Origin: Alkalimonas cellulosilytica
GTDB lineage: Bacteria > Pseudomonadota > Gammaproteobacteria > Enterobacterales > Alteromonadaceae
Assembly: GCF_036325985.1 (NCBI RefSeq)
Contig: NZ_JAUHLI010000001.1
Coordinates: 248,001-312,000 of the forward strand
Direction of reading: 5' to 3'
Length of the DNA stretch: 64,000 nt
In this document: positions 26,981 through 35,603 of the stretch, in pieces
Layout of the letters: every line of letters starts with the position of its first letter
How positions within the stretch are numbered: position 1 is the stretch's first letter
Notes under the pieces: model-generated
Seen by the model: only the letters and a program-made list of their open reading frames with translations
What the model was told of the DNA's origin: nothing
Database searches by the model: none
Translations under genes and position numbers: made by a program

Positions 26981-27471
26981 TGAATGCACGACGACAGAAG
27001 CGGTTATGGTCTATTTTAGCGATTCTGGCTTTGGTAGCCGGCTCAATTGCCGCCATGCTGTATGCACTGCAGCAGAACATCAACTTGTTCTATACACCCA
27101 CCCAGTTGGTGGAAGGGATAGGAGCAGATAAAATCCGGCCTGAAATCGGTCAGCGCTTGCGCATTGGCGGCGTGGTGGTTGAGGGCTCCGTGGTGCGTGA
27201 TCCTGAGTCCTTGCTGGTGCGTTTCGATCTGGTCGATACCGGCCCCACGGTGACGGTGGAATACAATGGCATTTTGCCGGATTTATTTCGTGAAGGACAA
27301 GGTATTGTAGCGCAAGGTCATTTGGTTGAAGAGCGGTTAATTCGTGCTACCGAAGTACTGGCCAAGCATGATGAAGAATACATGCCACCTGAAGTAGCCA
27401 AGGCATTGAAAGGCATCCAGCACGTACCGCCATCACAACAAACCACGACTGATTCGGCAGGGGGCTATTGA
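26980..27471 (+). CDS. ccmE: Periplasmic heme chaperone CcmE
   Basis: A 163-residue membrane-anchored OB-fold protein. The N-terminal anchor (RLWSILAILALVAGSIAAMLYAL) precedes the domain with RIGGVVVEGSV and YNGILPDLFREGQGIVAQG. The heme-binding His lies in VLAKHDEEYMPPEV. CcmE carries heme from CcmC to CcmF/H. I chose the ATG at 26980 over a TTG one codon upstream. Ends overlapping ccmF (TGATG). Confidence 0.96.
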   Translation: MNARRQKRLWSILAILALVAGSIAAMLYALQQNINLFYTPTQLVEGIGADKIRPEIGQRLRIGGVVVEGSVVRDPESLLVRFDLVDTGPTVTVEYNGILPDLFREGQGIVAQGHLVEERLIRATEVLAKHDEEYMPPEVAKALKGIQHVPPSQQTTTDSAGGY

Positions 27472-29468
27472 TGATCCCTGAACTTGGTCAACTGGCGTTA
27501 ACCTTCTCCTTTGCGTTGTCACTGCTGCTTGGCATTGTCCCTTTGTATGGTAGTTACACCGGCAATGAACGGGCATTGATGCTGGGCAAGCCACTGGCGT
27601 TGGCGGCTGCTTTATTTGCTGGCTTGGCTTTTATCGCTTTAGCCTATGCGTTTTACACCGATGATTTTACTGTGATCAATGTAGCTTCCAACTCCAGTTC
27701 TGTTTTGCCCTGGTACTACAAGCTAACAGCCACCTGGGGCTCGCATGAAGGCTCGATGGTGCTTTGGGTGTGGATCCTGACGCTGTGGACGGCGGCGGTT
27801 GCTCTATTTTCCAGGCAACTACCCCTGTTAATGCAGGGCCGTATTCTCGGTATTATGGGCTGGATTGGTGTTGGCTTTATTGCCTTTTCGCTGTTTATGT
27901 CCAATGCCTTTGAGCGCAGCTTGCCGTACTTCCCGGTCGAGGGCAATGATCTGAATCCACTGCTGCAGGATTTTGGCATGATCATTCACCCGCCTTTGCT
28001 GTACATGGGTTATGTAGGTTTTGCTGTGTCTTTTGCCTTTGCTATTGCGGCCCTGCTCAGTGGCAAGTTTGACAGCACCTGGGCGCGGTGGGCACGACCA
28101 TGGACCTTGGCGGCCTGGATGTTTTTAACACTTGGTATCATGCTTGGTAGCTGGTGGGCTTACAAAGAGCTGGGCTGGGGTGGTTGGTGGTTCTGGGATC
28201 CGGTAGAAAACGCTTCCTTTATGCCCTGGCTGGTCGGGACGGCCTTGATCCATACCCTGGCGGTGACGGAAAAGCGCGGTACTTTTAAATCCTGGACGGT
28301 GCTGCTGGCACTGGCCACCTTTTCACTGAGCTTAATGGGTGCCTTTTTGGTGCGCTCAGGCGTGCTGGTATCGGTGCATTCCTTTGCTACGGATCCCAGC
28401 CGCGGCATGTTCCTGCTGGTGTTTTTACTGATTGTTATCGGCGGCTCTTTACTGCTGTATGGGCTTCGTATGCGCTCGGTACGCAGCCAGGCCCGTTATC
28501 AACTTTTTTCGCGTGAGGTCATGCTCTGGGGCAACAATGTCTTTATGCTGACGGCTACCTTGGTGGTGTTTCTCGGCACTTTACTGCCGTTATTCCACCA
28601 GGAGCTGGGCCTTGGTACCATTTCCATCGGGGAACCGTTCTTTAATGCGATGTTCTTTTATCTGACCATTCCATTTAGCTTACTGCTGGGGCTTGGCCCC
28701 TGGGTGCGCTGGAAGCAACAAAAGTGGCAACCACTGATCCCCCCGCTGGCGATGATTGCTATTGCTTCCTTAATAGTGGCCATAGGGCTGATGGCGGCAA
28801 CGCAATCGGTGCAGGCCAATGTGGCTCTGATTGGCTTATTGCTCGGCGCCTGGGTTGGGATGTCGGCCTTGGGTGAAGTGGGCCAGCGTATTCGCCAGTT
28901 TGGTCAGGGGTTGGCCGGGATCCGTAAACTCAGTGCCAGTCATTATGGCATGACCACAGCGCATATCGGTTTCGCGGTGATGGTGATTGGCATCGCCATG
29001 ACCACCACCTACAGCGTAGAGCGCGATGTGCGGATGCAGGTCGGAGATACGGTCACCTTATCCGGCTATGAGTTTACTTTACTCGATTTGTACAAGCTGG
29101 ATGGTCCGAATTTTGGTGGCGAAGCTGCTGATCTGAAAGTAGAGCGCGATGGTCGTTTTATTACCAATCTGCATGCGGAAAAGCGTTTTTACACCATTCA
29201 GCGTACGGTGATGACCGAGGCGGCGATTCATGCCCGCTTAAGCCGGGATCTCTATGTCTCACTGGGTGAGGCCTTACCGGGGGATGCCTGGTCGTTTAAG
29301 GTGCAGGTTAAACCCTTTGTTCGCTGGATCTGGCTGGGTGGATTACTGATGGCGATAGGGGCGACCTGGTCGTTGCTGGATGTGCGCTATCGCCGCAAAG
29401 TACTGCGTCGTGCTGCACCTGCAAGCGATGAGTCAGCCGATGCGAACAAGGAGCTGGCTCATGCGTAA
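27471..29468 (+). CDS. ccmF: Cytochrome c heme lyase subunit CcmF
   Basis: A 665-residue polytopic protein with the WWD motif GWGGWWFWDPVENASFMPWL (about residues 235-254) and a large periplasmic domain before the last helix. Conserved His residues flank the motif (IIHPPLLYMGY and VSVHSFATDPSRG). CcmF with CcmH attaches heme to CxxCH apocytochromes. It overlaps ccmG by eight bases. Confidence 0.96.
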   Translation: MIPELGQLALTFSFALSLLLGIVPLYGSYTGNERALMLGKPLALAAALFAGLAFIALAYAFYTDDFTVINVASNSSSVLPWYYKLTATWGSHEGSMVLWVWILTLWTAAVALFSRQLPLLMQGRILGIMGWIGVGFIAFSLFMSNAFERSLPYFPVEGNDLNPLLQDFGMIIHPPLLYMGYVGFAVSFAFAIAALLSGKFDSTWARWARPWTLAAWMFLTLGIMLGSWWAYKELGWGGWWFWDPVENASFMPWLVGTALIHTLAVTEKRGTFKSWTVLLALATFSLSLMGAFLVRSGVLVSVHSFATDPSRGMFLLVFLLIVIGGSLLLYGLRMRSVRSQARYQLFSREVMLWGNNVFMLTATLVVFLGTLLPLFHQELGLGTISIGEPFFNAMFFYLTIPFSLLLGLGPWVRWKQQKWQPLIPPLAMIAIASLIVAIGLMAATQSVQANVALIGLLLGAWVGMSALGEVGQRIRQFGQGLAGIRKLSASHYGMTTAHIGFAVMVIGIAMTTTYSVERDVRMQVGDTVTLSGYEFTLLDLYKLDGPNFGGEAADLKVERDGRFITNLHAEKRFYTIQRTVMTEAAIHARLSRDLYVSLGEALPGDAWSFKVQVKPFVRWIWLGGLLMAIGATWSLLDVRYRRKVLRRAAPASDESADANKELAHA

Positions 29469-30060
29469 ATGGTTGTTTTTTACTCCGCTGGCTATTTTTT
29501 TGGGGGTATCGGTATTTTTATTTACCGGTTTATTTTCCGATCCTTGGACCAGAGACTCAGCCTTGCTGAACCGGCCTTTACCGGAGTTTGATTTGCCGGA
29601 TTTGATGCAGCCGGAGCAGCGCTGGAATCGTGAATTACTGACCGGCGAGCCCTTTTTGCTTAGCGTGTGGGGCGTCTGGTGCCCGACCTGTAAAGCGCAA
29701 CTTGGTTTTATGACTGAGCTGAAGGAGCAGGGTGTTAAAGTGGTTGGGCTCTACTATCCTTTGCCGGTTGATCCAGCTTTTGGCGATCATTTCAGCCTGG
29801 GACAGTTGCAGCGCGATGTGCAGCGCGAGCTGGCTTATTTTGGCAATCCCTACCAGTTCAATATTCTGGATGAAAACCGCCGCTTGTCGCTGGATTTAGG
29901 TGTATCGGGCTCACCAGAAACCTTTCTGGTGGATGCCAGCGGTAAAATTCGGATGCATCATGTCGGTGATATCAACCCACGGGTATGGCGGCAAAAATTT
30001 GAGCCTGCCTTGGAACAGCTGCAGCAGGCTGGCTTAGCATATCAGGGAACTCAACCATGA
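29461..30060 (+). CDS. ccmG: Thiol-disulfide oxidoreductase CcmG (DsbE)
   Basis: A 199-residue membrane-anchored thioredoxin-fold protein. The N-terminal anchor (WLFFTPLAIFLGVSVFLFTGL) is followed by the active site SVWGVWCPTCKAQ, and the cis-Pro segment lies in VSGSPETFLVD. CcmG reduces apocytochrome or CcmH disulfides before heme attachment. I start it at ATG 29461, overlapping ccmF. It ends overlapping ccmH by four bases (ATGA). Confidence 0.95.
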   Translation: MRKWLFFTPLAIFLGVSVFLFTGLFSDPWTRDSALLNRPLPEFDLPDLMQPEQRWNRELLTGEPFLLSVWGVWCPTCKAQLGFMTELKEQGVKVVGLYYPLPVDPAFGDHFSLGQLQRDVQRELAYFGNPYQFNILDENRRLSLDLGVSGSPETFLVDASGKIRMHHVGDINPRVWRQKFEPALEQLQQAGLAYQGTQP

Positions 30061-30512
30061 GCCGTTTGCTTGCACTTTGCTTGCTGTTGAGCAGCTTTGC
30101 GCTATTAGCCGGCCAGGAAATTTTGCCCTTTGAAGATGACGCTAAGCGCCAGCTGTATCAGGAGCTGGTGCAGCAGCTTCGCTGTCCGCAGTGTCAAAAT
30201 CAGAACATTGCGGACTCCAATGCGGTCGTATCCATCGATATGCGCAACAAAACCTATGAGCTGGTGCAACAAGGGCACAGCAAGCAGGAAGTCATCGACT
30301 TTATGGTCGATCGCTATGGCAACTTTGTGCATTACAGCCCGCCGTTAAACCCACTTACCTTGTTGTTGTGGGTGTTGCCGGTTTTGATGCTGGTGTTGAT
30401 GCTGTGGTACATGCTGCGCCGTCGCCAGATTGCCCAGACTGCACCTGCAACCAACCCCGCGCTGGAGCAAGAGCTCGACGCAATAATCGACGCTTATCGG
30501 AGTAAAAAATAA
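30057..30512 (+). CDS. ccmH: Cytochrome c maturation protein CcmH
   Basis: A 151-residue protein with a signal peptide (MSRLLALCLLLSSFALLAG), a periplasmic three-helix domain with the redox motif LRCPQCQNQNIADSNA, and one C-terminal membrane helix. CcmH handles apocytochrome thiols for CcmF. Here it is the short form without TPRs; the TPR part is the separate ccmI that follows with a one-base overlap. Confidence 0.95.
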   Translation: MSRLLALCLLLSSFALLAGQEILPFEDDAKRQLYQELVQQLRCPQCQNQNIADSNAVVSIDMRNKTYELVQQGHSKQEVIDFMVDRYGNFVHYSPPLNPLTLLLWVLPVLMLVLMLWYMLRRRQIAQTAPATNPALEQELDAIIDAYRSKK

Positions 30513-31717
30513 TGATGTGGCAGTTGCTACTGGGGGCCCTGTTGATGCTGGCCCTGAGTGTGGTATTTATGGCCTGGCCGCGAAGTGCCAGAGCTGGAGA
30601 GCAGCAAACCCCGGCGCAGTTGTTTGCCGAGCGCATGGATTTACTGGCTGCTGCACGCGATGCCGGTGAGCTGGCTGAGCAGGACTTTGACAGTGCTGCC
30701 AATGAACTGAAACAGCAGTTTTTGGAGCAGGAAGCCAAAGCAGTGCAGTTAAAAGCATCCCAAAGCAGCTGGCGCTGGTACGGGGGGCTGACCGTAGCTG
30801 TACTGTTGCTGGTAGGTGGCATTTACAGCTGGAATGGCCATTACCGTGAGCTTGCTGACTGGCAATTGGCGCAGCAAAAGTTACCCGAGTACGGTGAGCG
30901 GGCTTTGCTGGATCGTGGCGAACCCCTGAGTGAGCAGGAGCTGGCGCGTTTTGGTTTGGCACTGCGTACCAAATTAGCACGCGATGGTGATGATGCTGCA
31001 GCCTGGTTCTTGTTAGGGCGGATCTGGTTGTCGCAAGGTTTTATGATGGATGCCATCGATGCGTTTGAAAAAGCTTTGCAGATGACGCCCAACCGACCGG
31101 CACTGCTTATCAGCTACAGCCAGGCACTGTTAGTAGTCGGTGGTGACGACAAGCTGGCCAAAGCAGGTCGTGCTCTGGCAAGAGCATTAACCGCTGAGCC
31201 GGATAATCTGGATGCCTTATCGTTATTGGCCTATGTCGCTTACGAAAAAGGCGATATGACGGAAGCTGCCGCCGCCTGGAGCATTTTGCTTGACCGGCTG
31301 CCAACGAGTGACCCGCGTTATGCTGTGGTGCTACAAAAGCTGCAAGAACTAGGACATGAAGTGAGTGCACGGCAAGAGCGTCTGGTGTTGTTAACGCTGG
31401 AGGTCGATCCGGCTCTACGCCAACAGCATCCGGATGCCAGTGTGTTTGTGTTTGTTCGCCAACCTGATGGTCCGGCCCTACCGGTTGCAGCCCAGCGGAT
31501 TCCGGTTCCTGCCGGTGAGCTGCAGCTGATGCTGACCGAAGACATGGCCATGCAGCCAGGCTGGACATTAGCCAGTATCGAGGATGTGGAAGTGGTGGCC
31601 CGTTTTTCACCCAGTGGTTCAGTAGACGACCGGCAAGGCAGTTTTGAAGTGGTGTCGGCACCGCAATTATTCAGTGATGGCAAAGTTCAGGTATCGCTGC
31701 GGTTGAAAGCCGACTAA
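30512..31717 (+). CDS. ccmI: Apocytochrome c chaperone CcmI
   Basis: A 401-residue protein with two N-terminal membrane helices (residues ~2-22 and ~88-108), a TPR array (AAAWFLLGRIWLSQGFMMDA, ALSLLAYVAYEKGDM) and a C-terminal periplasmic beta-rich domain (about residues 290-400). CcmI binds the C-terminus of apocytochrome c and presents it to CcmF/H. It ends overlapping the frame of the next gene at 31717 and closes the ccm operon. Confidence 0.93.
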   Translation: MMWQLLLGALLMLALSVVFMAWPRSARAGEQQTPAQLFAERMDLLAAARDAGELAEQDFDSAANELKQQFLEQEAKAVQLKASQSSWRWYGGLTVAVLLLVGGIYSWNGHYRELADWQLAQQKLPEYGERALLDRGEPLSEQELARFGLALRTKLARDGDDAAAWFLLGRIWLSQGFMMDAIDAFEKALQMTPNRPALLISYSQALLVVGGDDKLAKAGRALARALTAEPDNLDALSLLAYVAYEKGDMTEAAAAWSILLDRLPTSDPRYAVVLQKLQELGHEVSARQERLVLLTLEVDPALRQQHPDASVFVFVRQPDGPALPVAAQRIPVPAGELQLMLTEDMAMQPGWTLASIEDVEVVARFSPSGSVDDRQGSFEVVSAPQLFSDGKVQVSLRLKAD

Positions 31718-31749
31718 TGGTTCATCAGATGAAGCAAAGAGGAAGGATC

Positions 31750-32499
31750 TTGAACACAAAGCATTTTTTTAAGCTGGCTACCGTGTGTTGTTTGGCTTTT
31801 GGCTTACTTGCTTGCGCCAGTGCGCCGAATGAGCAAGTGGTTGAGAAGGATCCACGCGACTCACTGGAAGGTTTTAACCGTGCCATGTGGGAGCTGAACT
31901 ATGAGATTCTCGATCCAAATTTGCTACGACCGGCTACCGTTGGTTACATGGCTGTGGTTCCGACACCGGCCCGGCGTGGTGTGGATAACTTTTTGAGCAA
32001 TTTGCGCGAGCCCGATAGTTTCGTCAATGCTGCCCTGCAGGCCAAGCCTGCCAGCATGGCAGTGAGCGCCGGTCGCTTTTTGGTCAATAGCACCATAGGC
32101 GTGTTTGGCCTGTTTGATGTTGCCACCAAAATTGGCTTGAACGAGCGGCGGGAAGACTTTGGTCAAACCCTGGCTGTCTGGGGGGTAGGTGAGGGCTCTT
32201 TTTTGATGATACCAGCGCGCGGTCCTTCAACCATCCGGGATACCGGTGGTGATTTGGTGGATGCCTTCTACTCTCCCCTTGGTTTGTTTAATACCCCACT
32301 GACGATTACCCGCTATGTACTGACAGGCCTGACACAACGCGAAAAAGCCATGTCGATGGAGCACTTGCTGGAAGACTCGTTCGATCCTTATGCCTTTGTG
32401 CGCGAAGCCTATTTGCAAAACCGGTTGTTCGAAATTCACGACGGCAATCCTCCTGAGCAAGAAGAATACGACGACTCTTATCTCGATGAGTTTTTCTGA
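31750..32499 (+). CDS. mlaA: Phospholipid-binding lipoprotein MlaA (VacJ)
   Basis: An outer-membrane lipoprotein of about 249 residues that removes misplaced phospholipids from the outer leaflet and hands them to the MlaC/MlaFEDB system. Signature segments are DPRDSLEGFNRAMWELNYEILDP, PARRGVDNFLSNLREP and RREDFGQTLAVWGVGEGSFL. The lipobox is FGLLACAS. I prefer the TTG at 31750: it follows GAGGAAGGA by suitable spacing and gives a clean lipoprotein signal (MNTKHFFKLATVCCL). ATGs at 31717 and 31729 are in frame but would add a polar leader. The other mla genes are not in the window. Confidence 0.93.
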   Translation: MNTKHFFKLATVCCLAFGLLACASAPNEQVVEKDPRDSLEGFNRAMWELNYEILDPNLLRPATVGYMAVVPTPARRGVDNFLSNLREPDSFVNAALQAKPASMAVSAGRFLVNSTIGVFGLFDVATKIGLNERREDFGQTLAVWGVGEGSFLMIPARGPSTIRDTGGDLVDAFYSPLGLFNTPLTITRYVLTGLTQREKAMSMEHLLEDSFDPYAFVREAYLQNRLFEIHDGNPPEQEEYDDSYLDEFF

Positions 32500-32503
32500 T
32501 ATC

Positions 32504-32530
32504 AAAGCGAGCCGAAAAGCTCGCTTTTTT
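32504..32530 (+). terminator. Rho-independent terminator after mlaA
   Basis: AAAGCGAGC, loop CGAAAA, GCTCGCTTT followed by more T. This perfect nine-base-pair stem with a T run begins four bases after the mlaA stop and ends the ccm-mlaA unit. Confidence 0.9.
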
Positions 32531-32555
32531 ATTAGCTGTCTCACCCCCGCAAGCC

Positions 32556-32584
32556 TTGTCGATTGAATAAAAGCCACGTATTAT
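32556..32584 (+). promoter_or_regulatory. Sigma-70-like promoter for the desulfurase fusion gene
   Basis: TTGTCG (32556-32561), 17 bases, TATTAT (32579-32584). Four of six -35 bases and the important -10 positions match the consensus. It sits in the gap between the mlaA terminator and the gene at 32628. Confidence 0.55.
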
Positions 32585-32585
32585 G

Positions 32586-32608
32586 AAAAGGAATATCATA
32601 TTCTTTTT
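32586..32608 (+). promoter_or_regulatory. Operator-like palindrome at the transcription start
   Basis: AAAAGGAATAT, C, ATATTCTTTTT: 11-base arms with one mismatch around a single central base. It begins two bases after the -10 element, so a bound protein would block transcription start. The regulator is not evident in the window. Confidence 0.55.
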
Positions 32609-32627
32609 TGTTATATGCTGAGCCGTT

Positions 32628-34877
32628 ATGAAACCACTTTTAGCTGCACACCGTGCTGAAATTTACCTCGACAACAATGCCACCACGCCGGTGCTGCCTT
32701 GCGCAGCCGCGGCGGTGCAGCATCATATGATGCAATGCTTTGGTAACCCGAGCAGCACCCATGCTACCGGCATTAAAGCCAAGGTGGAGCTCGAAGCCAC
32801 CCGTCAGCTGGCGCGTACCCTGGTTGGAGCCGGTGCTGGCGATATCATTTTCACCTCAGGTGCTACCGAAGGTATTCAGGCGGCCGTGTTGTCAGCACTA
32901 AGCAAGGCTAAAACTGAGGGCCATACCGGGCCAGATACGCTCTTGCTGTATGGCGCCACTGAGCACAAAGCGATTCCTCAAAGTTTGCAGCACTGGAATC
33001 AACTGCTTGGGCTGAATGCGACCTTGTGCGCTATACCAGTTGATCAGCATGGCCTGCTGGATCTGGATTTTATTCGCCGCCATCTGCCCAAAGCTGCAGT
33101 GATCTGTACCATGGCAGCCAATAATGAAACCGGTGTGCAGCAGGATTTAACGGCGTTGGAGCAATGCATACGTGCTGTGCGGGCCGATATTCCCTGGTTG
33201 GTCGATTGTGTGCAGGCGCTTGGGAAAATGCAGCTGAGTTTACAAGAGACCAGCATTGACTATGCCCCCTTTAGTGGCCACAAACTCTATGCCCCCAAAG
33301 GGATTGGTTTTATGTATGTTCGTCCGGGCACCAGTTTTCAACCGCTGGTGGTTGGCGGTGGTCAGGAAAGCGGTTTACGCTCCGGCACCGAAAACCTGCC
33401 CGGTGTTGCCGCTTTGCATGCCATTTTTAGTGAGCTGCTAAAAACTGAAGGTTCGGTATTTCAGCCTGTGGAGCAGCTTTGGCACTTTCGGGCAGATTTA
33501 CTGGCGGCGTTGCGAAGGGTATTTCCCGAGCTGGTGCTCAACAGCGATGCACCTTATTGCGTGCCAACCACCCTGAACTTTTCGGTACCGGGATTTTACA
33601 GCAAAGACATTATGGACCTGTTTGATGCCGCCGGCATTCGGGTTAGTTCGGGCTCTGCCTGCAGCTCAAAAGTCCCCAGCAGCTTTGTGCTGGATGCGAT
33701 GGGATTGGAAGCCTGGCGCTCGCAAGGCTCCATCCGGTTATCTTTTGGCCCGGCCATGACACCGGCCGAGTGTCAGCAAGCCTGTCAGCGCATTGAGGAA
33801 CTGGCTGCAGTAGTGCAAAAACATTGCTTGGTGCTGACGGACGCTACTCCTACGTTGGAGTGGCATACCAAGGGCTTAACGCAACTAAAGCATGAAGGCT
33901 TGTGCAGCTACCTGCTGGTCTGCCCTGAGACCAGGGCTGCCGTCGTCATTGATGCTGCACTGCCACTGCTAGGACGTTTGCATGCGATGATACAGGGCCA
34001 GCAATTGCAGCTGAAAGCGGTGCTGGATACCCATCAGCATCCGGACCATGCTTCAGCCCGCACGGAGCTTTGCACCTTATTGCAGCTGAACTGCCGCCAG
34101 TCTACAGATGCGCTTGGCTGGCCAACAGATACCGATACGCTCAACTGTGGCCAGTACCAGCTAAGACGTCTGGACACGCCTGGACACTGCCCCGGTGCCA
34201 GCAGCTACCTGCTGTATCAGCAGAGTGCGCTCAGGGCTGCGTTTGTCGGTGACTTGTTGCTGCCAGGCGGGATAGGGAGAACGGATTTGGCTGGTGGCGA
34301 TGCGAAAGCGTTGCAACTTAGTCTACAGCGTTTGCAACAGCATATTCAGCCAGATACGTTATTGCTGTCCAGTCATGATTACGCCCAACGCTTTTTTACG
34401 ACCCTGGCTATCGCCTGTGATGAACAACCATTGCTACGATCTTTGTTGCAGGGTGAGCTAGTGAGCGATGACTGGCAACAAGCTGCCAATGCGCAAGCCT
34501 GTCAATTGCAAGCGTTGGAGCAGTATTATTGCGGTTTGGTCGAGGTGATGCCAACCGATGCCAAAGCAACCATAGCCCCAGAGCAGTTGGAACGGTTCAT
34601 GTGTTTACAGCCCCAGCTGCAGGTGATCGATGTGCGCGAGCCGCATGAGCAAAGCGCAGGTGCTTTAGCGCCATACTTGCCGGCTGACTGTACTGTCAGG
34701 GAAGTGCCCTTGTCCAAGTTATGTCATTTGTTAAGCCATGCGGATTGGCAGCTGGATACGCCCTTGCTGATGGTCTGTCGCACCGGTAACCGTAGTCTGG
34801 TGGCATGTCAGGTACTGGCCCGATTAGGTTTTCGGCAGCTGTACAATTTAAAAGGGGGCATGGCGCTTATCAGTTGA
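32628..34877 (+). CDS. Cysteine desulfurase / persulfide-dioxygenase-like MBL / rhodanese fusion
   Basis: A 749-residue three-module protein. Residues ~10-395 are a NifS/IscS-type PLP enzyme: YLDNNATTPV, PLP Lys219 in SGHKLYAPKG and the catalytic Cys345 in SGSACSSK. Residues ~405-625 are a metallo-beta-lactamase fold with THQHPDH (468-474), TPGHCPGASSYLL, GDLLLPGGIGRTDL and LLSSHDY, the pattern of ETHE1-like persulfide dioxygenases. Residues ~650-749 are a rhodanese with active-site Cys717 in CRTGNR. All key residues are present. The likely theme is generation, transfer and oxidation of cysteine-derived persulfide sulfur; the true substrate is unknown. The ribosome-binding site is weak. Confidence 0.9.
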   Translation: MKPLLAAHRAEIYLDNNATTPVLPCAAAAVQHHMMQCFGNPSSTHATGIKAKVELEATRQLARTLVGAGAGDIIFTSGATEGIQAAVLSALSKAKTEGHTGPDTLLLYGATEHKAIPQSLQHWNQLLGLNATLCAIPVDQHGLLDLDFIRRHLPKAAVICTMAANNETGVQQDLTALEQCIRAVRADIPWLVDCVQALGKMQLSLQETSIDYAPFSGHKLYAPKGIGFMYVRPGTSFQPLVVGGGQESGLRSGTENLPGVAALHAIFSELLKTEGSVFQPVEQLWHFRADLLAALRRVFPELVLNSDAPYCVPTTLNFSVPGFYSKDIMDLFDAAGIRVSSGSACSSKVPSSFVLDAMGLEAWRSQGSIRLSFGPAMTPAECQQACQRIEELAAVVQKHCLVLTDATPTLEWHTKGLTQLKHEGLCSYLLVCPETRAAVVIDAALPLLGRLHAMIQGQQLQLKAVLDTHQHPDHASARTELCTLLQLNCRQSTDALGWPTDTDTLNCGQYQLRRLDTPGHCPGASSYLLYQQSALRAAFVGDLLLPGGIGRTDLAGGDAKALQLSLQRLQQHIQPDTLLLSSHDYAQRFFTTLAIACDEQPLLRSLLQGELVSDDWQQAANAQACQLQALEQYYCGLVEVMPTDAKATIAPEQLERFMCLQPQLQVIDVREPHEQSAGALAPYLPADCTVREVPLSKLCHLLSHADWQLDTPLLMVCRTGNRSLVACQVLARLGFRQLYNLKGGMALIS

Positions 34878-34901
34878 AAAAAAGGCCAGCTATTGCTGGC
34901 C
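34877..34901 (-). terminator. Rho-independent terminator of the sigma/chrR operon
   Basis: Read on the minus strand: GGCCAGC, AATA, GCTGGCC, then seven T. The stem is perfect (34884-34901) and the T run overlaps the stop codon of the convergent fusion gene. It starts 19 bases after the chrR stop. Confidence 0.85.
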
Positions 34902-34919
34902 CATAAGGTTGGGTGTTGA

Positions 34920-35603
34920 TTAGTAAAACAAGTGCTGCAACGGGTTCAGTAACCGGGTAATGCCTTTATTAAATTGCAGTGGTGCGCTTAACACCGATAA
35001 ACACAAGCAATCTTCATCCGGCAACGTGCGCGGTGTATGAGTGTCGTCAGGCGTATTGATCAAAATGTCGCCCACACCATAACTGCCCTGTTCATCCACA
35101 ATACGGCCACTTAACACCAGCGTAATCTCCAACCCTTTGTGGGTATGCTGCGGTATGGCAGTATCTTTGTCGATATACAATAAAGATACATGGCGTTTAT
35201 CACCAGCTGGTAGTTTGGTGGTTGCAATGCTGCCTAGCTGGGTCCATTTGGTTTGCTGCTCTACCAGCCGGGCCAAAGCACGCGGAACCGTAAAGGTTTT
35301 CTCTTTCAATTGCACCTGAACAGGTCCTTGCGCCGGCATGTTTTTACTGCACCCATCCAACTGAGGCTGCGCCATAATCTCTGCCAGCATGCGATCCATA
35401 TCGCTGATCACTGTTTCGGCAACAGGAACTGTTTTTTCCAACATCAGACCTTGTTCGGCCGACAAATCCATGCATAGTTGCTGGCAATGCGGGCATAAAT
35501 CTATGTGGGCGGATACTGCTAAAGCGACATCGGCTTCCAGGGTGCCTTCCACATATTGTTCCAGAAGCGGAATGCCCGGATGATATTTAACTGCGTGTGT
35601 CAT
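34920..35603 (-). CDS. chrR: ChrR-type anti-sigma factor with cupin domain
   Basis: A 227-residue protein. The N-terminal zinc anti-sigma domain has the HxxxCxxC motif (AHIDLCPHCQQLC, about residues 32-44). The C-terminal cupin domain (about residues 105-210) has WTQLGSIATTKLPAGDKRH, IPQHTHKGLEITLVLSG and TPDDTHTPRT, the His-rich barrel typical of ChrR. ChrR holds an ECF sigma inactive until singlet oxygen or a related oxidant is sensed. It overlaps its sigma gene by 17 bases, so the pair is translated together. Confidence 0.9.
   Translation of the reverse strand: MTHAVKYHPGIPLLEQYVEGTLEADVALAVSAHIDLCPHCQQLCMDLSAEQGLMLEKTVPVAETVISDMDRMLAEIMAQPQLDGCSKNMPAQGPVQVQLKEKTFTVPRALARLVEQQTKWTQLGSIATTKLPAGDKRHVSLLYIDKDTAIPQHTHKGLEITLVLSGRIVDEQGSYGVGDILINTPDDTHTPRTLPDEDCLCLSVLSAPLQFNKGITRLLNPLQHLFY

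Noticed and set aside
31110..31661. 183-codon open frame antisense to ccmI
   Set aside because: ccmI is in a compact conserved operon; the antisense frame shows no domain.
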